A stretch of 64,000 nucleotides of DNA from Mercenaria mercenaria (lineage: Eukaryota > Mollusca > Bivalvia > Venerida > Veneridae): assembly GCF_021730395.1 (NCBI RefSeq), contig NC_069363.1:49157001-49221000 (forward strand), read 5' to 3'. Positions 37,601-43,460 of this stretch are shown in pieces. Below the pieces are notes generated by a model, which was given only the letters and a program-made list of their open reading frames with translations, was not told where the DNA came from and ran no database searches. The first letter of the stretch is position 1, and each line of letters begins with the position of its first letter. The position numbers were made by a program, and so were the translations under genes.

Positions 37601-38812
37601 ATAATCTGAACAATCTTGGTAGAGGACCACTAGATTTTGCTACATACCAAATATCAAAGCCCAAGGCCCTGTGGTTTTGGACAAAAAGATCAGAAACCGT
37701 TTAACTGTTCCTGGCCAATGTGACCTTGACCTTTGACCTCAAAATTAATAGGGGTCATCTGCTGGTCATGACCAACCTCACTATCAATTTTCTTGACATT
37801 AGGCCCAAGCATTCTTGAGTTATTGCCAGGAAACCATTTTCCTGTTCCTGGTCACTGTGTCCTTGGCCTTTGACATACTGACCTCAAAATCAATAGGGGT
37901 CATCTGCTGGTCATGACCAACCTCCCTATAAACTTTCATGACCCTAGGCCTAAGCGTTCTTGAGTTATCATCCAGAAACCGTTTAACTGTTCAGGGTCAC
38001 TGTGACCTTGACCTTTAACATACTGACCTCAAAATCAATTGGGGTCATCTGCTGGTCATGACCAACCTCCCTATCAACTTTCATGATCCTAAGCCCAAGT
38101 GTCATCCGGAAACCGTTTAACTATTCAGGGTCACTGTGACCTTGACCTTTGACATACAGACCTCAAAATTAATAGGGGTCATCTGCTGGTGATGATCAAC
38201 CCCCCTATCAACTTTCATGATCCTAGGCCCAAGCGTTCTTGAGTTCTCATCCGAAAACAGATTGGTCTACATTCCGACCGACCGACCAACCAACCTACCG
38301 ACGGACCGATAGACCGACCGACATCTGCAAAACAATATACCCCTCCTTCTTCGAAGGGGGGCATAATAATAAACAGAAAGGATTGAACCTACACTTACAT
38401 TCGGTATATTTAGCCCCCTGTGAAATAAGGAACTTTATGCAAAGCAAACAATACAATGTCAATGGACAATTTTGTCACTGCACATTAAAATTTCTTGCAG
38501 CAGAAGGCAAAATATTCACAGTAACTTTTATGTCATTTGTACATATTCTGTGGCTCAACTAACATTTTGGTTGAAACACCTCTGCAAATGAAGGAATACA
38601 TACCTGCAGTATGTCTTCTTGTTGATGGCATTTCAATTATCTGTGGTTCATAGTTTGCTGGCAGAGCTGTGAGTGGCACATGTGAAAACAGTGTTTTGTT
38701 TGCCCAGAGGTAAACCCCAACATCATCCAGGTGACATGTGGCAAGGAAATCGTATGTAGGTGACATTGAGAGTGAGGTCACAGCACTATCCACTAGGAAA
38801 CAATCAATCAGT
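27531..38812 (-). CDS. WDR36: WDR36 (Utp21 homologue), 3' seven coding exons
   Basis: Seven exons read 38,812-38,604, 35,345-35,194, 34,773-34,651, 30,517-30,439, 30,324-30,298, 28,311-28,124 and 27,680-27,531. All joins keep the frame and give 928 coding bases, about 308 residues, ending in TGA. Landmarks that match animal WDR36 are SPTYDFLATCHLDDVGVYLW (end of the second WD40 propeller), LVTLSLLPNSRWQNLLNLD, NKPKEPPKAPKAAPFFLPT, LGPSAVDIEIRSLAPEMGG and LFNQTLCLVNYLRTAVI. WDR36 is a nucleolar component of the small-subunit processome (UTP-B) needed for 18S rRNA maturation. The C-terminal Utp21 domain is complete here. The WD40 propeller exons, about two thirds of the ~950-residue human protein, were not found to the right. 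Introns are packed with tandem-repeat elements. No disabling change was seen in the exons. Confidence 0.93.
28124..28311 (-). CDS. WDR36: WDR36 exon, Utp21 helical core
   Basis: The acceptor TTTTCCCAG and donor GTATTACA flank it. It encodes VLEYMKTLGPSAVDIEIRSL and FEIIQAYLGLFLK, the most conserved part of the C-terminal domain. Confidence 0.93.
28870..30078 (+). mobile_element. Tandem-repeat element in a WDR36 intron, ~155-bp units
   Basis: Units recur at about 150-160 bp with landmarks GTCAAGGGCCATAACTCTGG, TTTTTGAGATACATG and CACAAACTTTTA, degenerating toward the left. It ends with a stretch containing GAACGGACAAACAGACTGAC and the small hairpin ATGCCCAGGGGCAT just before 30,078. A clear AACAAG start was not found, so the left end is approximate. 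Confidence 0.6.
30298..30324 (-). CDS. WDR36: WDR36 27-bp micro-exon
   Basis: The acceptor ATTGGAG and donor GTGAGAGC flank it. It has only 27 bases, encoding YTLLRKSIS with split codons at both ends. This is the only choice of acceptor that keeps both neighbouring exons in frame and restores a sequence like the NKYDTAL segment of the human protein. The acceptor has a weak pyrimidine tract, so the exact 5' edge is less certain than the 3' edge. Confidence 0.65.
30439..30517 (-). CDS. WDR36: WDR36 exon
   Basis: The acceptor CTCTTCAG and donor GTAAGTAA flank it. It encodes SKLEAGNLMPLCTLGQLLKE and a few more residues, and ends in phase 1. Confidence 0.82.
30640..31050. repeat. Old degenerate repeat with TGACCTTTGAC words
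   Basis: Phrases like GTGACCTTTGACCCAATAAC and CACTGTGACCTTTGGCAATA recur, related to the clean units at 37,700-38,250 but strongly diverged. No ends are visible. It lies in a WDR36 intron. Confidence 0.45.
31066..31337 (+). mobile_element. 5' fragment of an AACAAGAGGG element
   Basis: AACAAGAGGGTCATCATGAC forms a near-palindrome (AGGGTCATCATGACCCT) followed by ATCGCTCACC, the same architecture as the element at 23,266 but a different family. It is cut off by the next element near 31,338. Confidence 0.55.
31338..32280 (+). mobile_element. TIR-type tandem-repeat element, ~940 bp
   Basis: The left end carries ATCCCCCGCCGA, and the same 12 bases occur inverted at the right end (TCGGCGGGGGAT), giving terminal inverted repeats. 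Inside are three units of about 150 bp with TCAAGGGCAATAACTCTG and CTTGACGGGCATC, then (GGAC)n and a GC-rich closing hairpin. It also contains a long A run and G run. It has no coding capacity and looks like a MITE-like non-autonomous element inside a WDR36 intron. Confidence 0.65.
31554..31615 (+). repeat. A23 run next to G35 run
   Basis: A run of 23 A (31,554-31,576), then TGGT, then 35 G (31,581-31,615). A shorter G run of about 17 lies at 31,482-31,498. Such G runs can form quadruplexes and are prone to sequencing error, so the lengths are uncertain. Confidence 0.8.
32285..34185 (+). mobile_element. 165-bp-unit tandem-repeat element
   Basis: About ten units, exactly 165 bp apart from 32,841 to 33,831, with landmarks ACCATGTGACCCCCGGGG, CCATATTTGACCCTAGGGGG, GGTAGAGGACCACTAGATGA and CAAATATCAAAGCCCTAGG. 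Earlier units from 32,325 are more diverged. The array is followed by a unique tail with TTGCCATGGCAA (33,985-33,996, inside a 16-bp palindrome), GACGGACGACGGACG and TAGCTAAAAAG, a decayed version of the closing end of related elements. The same unit recurs at 37,200-37,690. It has no coding capacity and lies in a WDR36 intron. Confidence 0.8.
33983..33998. promoter_or_regulatory. Perfect palindrome matching the RFX X-box
   Basis: GGTTGCCATGGCAACC is a perfect 16-bp palindrome in the tail of the 165-bp-unit element. Its core GTTGCCATGGCAAC is the ideal inverted-repeat binding site of RFX transcription factors. That it is bound here is inference only. Confidence 0.5.
34190..34560. repeat. Degenerate repeat in WDR36 intron
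   Basis: Phrases such as TGATAACCAGAGGCAATCAC, GAACACGGGCAATCAC and GATCATAGGCAATCAC recur about 140 bases apart with TTGACC/TAGACC words. This is an old tandem unit, and no ends were seen. Confidence 0.4.
34651..34773 (-). CDS. WDR36: WDR36 exon, basic/proline segment
   Basis: The acceptor TTTTCAAAG and donor GTATTACA flank it. It has 41 codons including KPKEPPKAPKAAPFFLPTVA, a conserved WDR36 signature, and is in phase 0 at both ends. Confidence 0.92.
35194..35345 (-). CDS. WDR36: WDR36 exon, acidic linker and Utp21 domain start
   Basis: The acceptor CTTACAG and donor GTATTTGT flank it. It encodes ESVDEEAQDEEEEFI then LVTLSLLPNSRWQNLLNLDI and ends in phase 0 at Lys. Confidence 0.93.
35385..35625. 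repeat. Short tandem duplication in WDR36 intron
   Basis: TGTGTACCAAGGATAT and TTCCTACTGTTTG...GTGTGATATTGTTGTA each occur twice, roughly 105-140 bases apart (35,388/35,490 and 35,447/35,586), showing a diverged duplication of about 120 bp. Confidence 0.6.
35914..38367 (+). mobile_element. Outer tandem-repeat element, interrupted by another
   Basis: It starts with AACAAGAGCTTGTCGAACAC and reads TCTGACCTTGACCTTTAACC before being interrupted at 36,052. The rest resumes at about 37,692 (GAAACCGTTTAACTGTTCC) with four units of about 125-145 bp carrying CACTGTGACCTTGACCTTTG and AGGGGTCATCTGCTGGTCATG. It closes with a (GACC)n-rich stretch and a hairpin of CCCCTCC against GGAGGGG type at 38,340-38,362, then GCATAA. 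Left and right parts belong to one family by unit content, so the 1.6 kb between them is a later insertion or a recombination product. Confidence 0.65.
36052..37691 (+). mobile_element. Inner element: 98-bp units then 165-bp units
   Basis: It starts with AACAAGAG and the hairpin AGATCACAGAGTGATCT. About 11 units of roughly 98 bp follow, with GGTCACTAGGTCAA, TATGCATGTGGT and GAAATGTGAAAGTAGG. Adjacent units alternate between TCAAAATCAAGGTCAAATTT and TCAATCTCAAGATCAAAGTT forms, so the true period is near 196 bp. From about 37,190 it switches to three units of the 165-bp family found at 32,285-34,000. The usual unique tail and closing hairpin are absent: it runs straight into the outer element near 37,691. 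Confidence 0.65.
38604..38812 (-). CDS. WDR36: WDR36 exon, end of propeller
   Basis: The acceptor TTTTTACAG and donor GTATGTAT flank it. It starts with one base of a split codon and encodes LIDCFLVDSAVTSLSMSP, then the last WD repeat and an acidic-linker start ending at STRRHTA. It is in phase 1 with the next exon. Confidence 0.92.
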
Positions 38813-38947
38813 CTGTAAAAACAAGAGCAGTGTGAGAGACATAATCACAAGAGCAGTTTTAGAGATGTCATTACCTTTTATGGAAAAAAACAACAACCTT
38901 CTTCTTTAATTTGGTCCTCAGGTTCAGTACAACAAGGAATATAATTA

Positions 38948-39752
38948 AACAAGGAGCTGCGTTCAATAAACGCTTGATGCCCCCAGTGGCATCCTTGTCG
39001 ATACAAAGCAACCTAAGTCCAAAACGAGGTCAAGGTCAAACTGAGGTCAGATGATGTTTGAAGATGAGGAATGGTCACAGGTTACATCTGTATTAGTATC
39101 AATTCATTCTTGTAAGCGGTATTGATGCTAGACGAAACGGTACCATTTGGTTAACCAAGAGATGGCCCATATAAAGCAACCTAAGTCCAAAATGAGATCA
39201 AGGTCAAGGTCAAACTGAGGTCAGGTGATGTTTGAAGATGAGGAGGTGTCACAGGTTACATCTGTATTAGTATCAATTCATTCTTGTAAGCGGTATTGAT
39301 GCTAGACGAAACGGTCCCATTTGGTTAACCAAGAGATGGCCCATATAAGGCAACCTAAGTCCAAAATGAGGTCAAGGTCAAGGACAAACTGAGGTCAGGT
39401 GATGTCCGAAGATGAGGAATGGTCACAGGTTACATCTGCATTAGTATCAGGTCATTCTAGTAAGGGGTATAGATGCTAGATGAAACGGTCCCATTTGGTT
39501 AACCGAGAGATGGCCCATATAAAGCAGCCAAAGTCCAAAATGAGGTCAAGGTCAAACTGAGGTCAGGTGATGTCTGAAGATGAGGAATGGTCACAGGTTA
39601 CATCTGCATTAGTATCAAGTCATTCTAGTAAGGGGTACTGATGCTAGACGAAACGGTCCCATTTGGTTAACCTTGTATGGACTGACGAACGAACGGATGG
39701 ACAGGACAATCACTATGTGCCTCCCGCATCAGTAGATGCCGGGGGCATAAAA
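38948..39752 (+). mobile_element. Tandem-repeat element with ~172-bp units
   Basis: It starts with AACAAGGAGCTGCG, then TTCAATAAACGCTTGATGCC. Four units of about 172 bp follow with CAACCTAAGTCCAAAATGAG, GGTCAAGGTCAAACTGAGG and ACGAAACGGTCCCATTTGG. It ends with ACGAACGAACGGATGGAC and a hairpin near 39,720-39,748 (CCTCCCGCATC with GATGCCGGGGG). The units are highly similar, suggesting recent expansion. It lies upstream of the leftmost-known WDR36 propeller exon. Confidence 0.7.
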
Positions 39753-40150
39753 ATTATTTTTGACAGATTTATGGTTCTTGTGCTATGTCTTCTGCATTTC
39801 CTCTTGTTGCTATCTATCGTAACAGTTTATTATACCTCACTTTTGTCTACAATGATAAAATCCCATTACCCGAGAAAAAGATATTTTGACTATCAAAAAC
39901 ATTTTCAACCTTTTTGACACGTGACCAAGCGAAAGTGACTGTCAGGTCAGGTGACCGCGCTGATATTTTGAATGTCATATAAGGATAAAATACTGCTTCA
40001 ATTTTTAGCCAAAAATCATGAAATGATTGCCTCCCTTCTACACATATAGTAGTGACGTCACTATTCAATGTGGACACAGGCGATTCAGACGACAGTAACT
40101 GTCAGAAAGAAAAACAAAAGAATTTAAAACATTTTAAAACTTTTTCTGTA
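39753..40150. other. Unassigned
   Basis: No gene, repeat or RNA feature was recognised. Confidence 0.4.
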
Positions 40151-40154
40151 CTTA

Positions 40155-40325
40155 ATTTTGTTCGGTATAATAAAATAAATATCATATGGCAGCGTGTGTG
40201 CCACTGATATTATCAACCCTCGAAACAGAATGTCACCATTCGACTTTCGAGACGGGTGACATTCTGTCCTTGGGTTGACAATATCAATGCCACACACGCT
40301 GCCATATGGTATTTATATAATGTTT
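40155..40325. repeat. ~170-bp near-perfect palindrome (hairpin element)
   Basis: The left arm reads CATATGGCAGCGTGTGTG, then ATATTATCAACCCTCG and CAGAATGTCACC. The right arm is its reverse complement with few differences, CATATGGCAGCGTGTGTGGC when read on the minus strand. Arms are about 75 bp with a loop of about 17 bases (near 40,230-40,246). The size and shape suit a foldback MITE. No coding sequence is present. Confidence 0.75.
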
Positions 40326-40329
40326 CATT

Positions 40330-41140
40330 TCATTCACTTCAGCAGTTTAAATGTTACAGTCGGGACAAAAAAATACAAAAGGGGAAAAATTAAAAAGATT
40401 ATTCAAGAATGAATTCTGTTTTTCGAGCCCTGTACTACCTCTCACTGCCACCTATCATCAACAGCTTCAAAAAATTACCTCCATCAATTGAAAACTAATG
40501 TCCAGACAAAAGAAAATTAAGTACAAACAGAGTGCCAGACTGTCACGAAATACGCCCGTCATTGAACTTGGCTAATTCCTCTGGTATGATGACTTGACTG
40601 TAAAGAATTCTATGTGTTTTTAACCCTTAACACACACATTTGATTTTCTAAGTCTTCTTACTAAAATATTAATATATATATACCTAAAAGTTAATAGACT
40701 GTTAGCTTAATCGCTTCTTAAAGTTTTAAATGTCTGGTGGCCTATTTAGTTTTGTGCATTTCAGTGAACTTAAATAAGCCAACAACATGACAGTTTTTAA
40801 TTTTAGTATCAAACATACCCAAATGTGTTGCAATTTGTAAAAAAAAAATAAGCAACATAATCATTACTTCTTGTGCTCAGTTGAAATTCGACGTTTGTAT
40901 TAATCGATTTCTTTACATTTATCGTAATTTCTAAATCATTATTTAAAGATGTTTTCTGACAGGTGTACACCGTCTGTTGAGAAGTCAGTGGATTGGGCCA
41001 ATTGCGACCAAAATCTTTTTATACGCCAAAAAGTAACCCGAGTATGCGGAAGTTCTTGAATCCGTGCTGATAACATAATTTGTGTCATCAACCCGGTGAT
41101 TACACCGGGAAGTGTCTACTTGGTAGCGGCCTGTTTTAGA
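40330..41140. other. Unassigned; one 7-bp hairpin
   Basis: Nothing was recognised except a compact hairpin CCCGGTGATTACACCGGG at 41,092-41,109. Confidence 0.4.
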
Positions 41141-41149
41141 AGGTTGTCA

Positions 41150-41420
41150 ATGGAAAATATAGCAGATTAGAACTCTTTTGACGTGTTCAAAAATATCAAC
41201 CTGTCCGCAAGATCCACAATTGCTGAAGTAATAGTGTTGAAGTCTGCCTCTGTTCGAGAGAAATCGTTTGTTCCAGTCACGAGATCCACAACGTCCTGAG
41301 AAAAAAATATCAATGTCCGACAAATTATTACGTAGCGTTTCGAAGTTAGCTCCAGGATAACAAGAATATTTGACCAATGACGACGACAATAGTTTTAAAT
41401 GGAAATGTAGCTGTGGTTGG
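41150..41420 (-). pseudogene. SGNH-hydrolase-like fragment, broken
   Basis: On the minus strand, in different frames, lie KTIVVVIG, YPGANFETLRNNLSDID and VVDLVTGTNDFSRTEADF. GTND fits block III (GxND) of SGNH/GDSL hydrolases, VVVIG fits the strand before block I, and PGANFETL resembles the region after block I. The pieces are collinear but not in one frame, so the copy is not functional as read. An intron at the TTTTTTTCTCAG before the GxND segment is possible but would not bring all three pieces together. SGNH domains occur both in host enzymes and in some transposon proteins, and which applies here is unknown. Confidence 0.45.
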
Positions 41421-41539
41421 CTAGGAAAACATCGAAATTTACAAGTATATCCCATCCTTACTGCAGTAAACCAGAGTGTAATTGTTAACAAATATGTTGT
41501 GTTAGCTAGATAACCATAAAAATTCAACCGAATCACTTA

Positions 41540-42990
41540 AGATAAAACCCGAAATTAGCCTAAATAAAATTTAAGAAAGAAGCGTGCTATTCACTCTTGA
41601 ATGTTGACGAAGAAGGAAGATGCCTGATTGGTTCAACGGTGTCACGTGATAAAATTGGCTTTTACCGTAGCACATAAATTAACATAATTCAGAATGGGAC
41701 CGATTCGCCCAAATGTACAACAATGACATAAATAATTTTATCTACCTATAAAATTCATAAAGATGTATTCTGCTCATCTTTCATTAAAATATTTTATATT
41801 TAGATATTTACTTCAAATGCAGATACTCCTGATCAAATATATTCAACTTCACTTAATATATAAATAAATTGTCTATATTGAGCTACATTCATAATCAAAT
41901 GTCATGTAGTAACAGCTGATTGTGGCTGATTGTTTAAAAAAACTTTCAGTTTTTTACACATTTATACTGCTTTAAGCTGTACACGTATACAGTTTGTACT
42001 ATTATTAACTAAAAATTCATCAGTGTTAATACACATAAATTTGTTTATTCTATGTTTACATAAACTACTGGTAGTATTTGTTTCATGTCTTTAAATATGA
42101 AATTTGGGTCTAGTATACCTTTCATAATAAACATCACCTGGCAGCCATGTCGCACTATTGTAAATATTCAGAGTGATCATTTGTAGTACATTTTGTTTGT
42201 GTATTTCATTCAGCATAAATTAACCAGAAAAAAGCAAGATTGTTTCTTTATTTCTCTGTAGTAAATCTGCTGTCGTAGGTTGCATTGCAAGCAATTTACT
42301 GGGTGTTAACGTTTGAATCCGAAGTTCTGTTTACATTTATCGTATTCTCTAAATCTTTATAAATTTACACGAGTCTGGGCCGCTAGGCCACTTTGCTAAG
42401 TAGAACATTTGTTTTATGTACTGACTGTTTCTTAATATCTTAATTCTTAATATAGTAAGCGTACATTGAAAGGCGTCAAAAATTGTCAAAGTTAAGCAAC
42501 TACATTTTGTAGTTAACTGAGTTCAGTTTTCTTTATATTTATCGTATATTTTAACAAAATCTGTAAAGGTCCTTTGGAAGCAAAGAATGCAACAAAGACT
42601 CGGTTTTGACTGAATCTGTTCAGGAGAGGTAATGACATTACCACTATTGGATCAGAAAATATACCAGCACTGAATCAAAGTATTGGGAAACTTTTTACAG
42701 TCAACCATTATTTTTACAATGAGTACATTAGTCTGCAAGGCCGCTAGGCCGCCAGCGTCAGTAAAATGGTGTTTTTGCTATCTAACTACAAAAATGCATA
42801 TAATAGTTTTATGGAATTAATGGAACACTAAGTACAGTAATCTGCTTACACAGTTAACGACCATAATACATATGAGATATTACACTAGTCCAGACTACAG
42901 ACTGGGGCAATATTTAAAATTAGCTTCAATACTTTAAGGACTTTTGTCGCTATTTAATCTCATTACAGGGTACGGTGTCCGCAGAAGTTG
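41540..42990. other. Gene-poor; upstream region of the CXorf38-like gene
   Basis: No exon was recognised. The palindromic 12-mer GGCCGCTAGGCC occurs twice (42,378-42,389 and 42,739-42,750). A phrase close to TTTACATTTATCGTAT plus TCTAAATC recurs near 40,911, 42,330 and 42,535. A splice acceptor (CTCATTACAG) just before 42,969 suggests a 5' UTR exon lies further upstream. Confidence 0.4.
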
Positions 42991-43013
42991 TCCAAAACTG
43001 ATCTACTCGAACA

Positions 43014-43460
43014 ATGTCAGCCGCCGATAAGATAAACCGTAAATCATACAGAGACTGGGTGAGAGGAGCCCTCGGATTATCCTTTCTGCAAGAAGGTCTC
43101 CATCCATTCACTGACCGTGTTGTTAAAGCGGAACATGAACGAATAGTTAGCAGCCTTACGAAATGTAGTAAGCCACATTCCAAAGGACATACCAAACATT
43201 GCCAGATGTATGAGAAGATTGCTTCAAATCACAATTTTCAGACGCCAAGTTTGATAAGTAATTGTCATGCATGGTATACTGACCATTGGCAGTTTGCAAA
43301 ATGTTTCATGACAACCACAACAAAAGAATCAAACAAGAACAAGACTGCATCCGACACGGATGCATCCGGATTACTCAGCATTATAATCAATGCAAAATTC
43401 TTTCAGTTAGAAGTTCAGTCCCCTTTTAATCCACGTACCGGTACTGATATTTTTAGTCAG
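43014..43460 (+). CDS. CXorf38-like exon with start codon
   Basis: ATG at 43,014 is the first in-frame Met. 149 codons run to the donor GTAGGAAC in phase 0. The exon holds the N-terminal helices, the Cys/His region and DTDASGLLSIIINAKFF. Confidence 0.82.
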
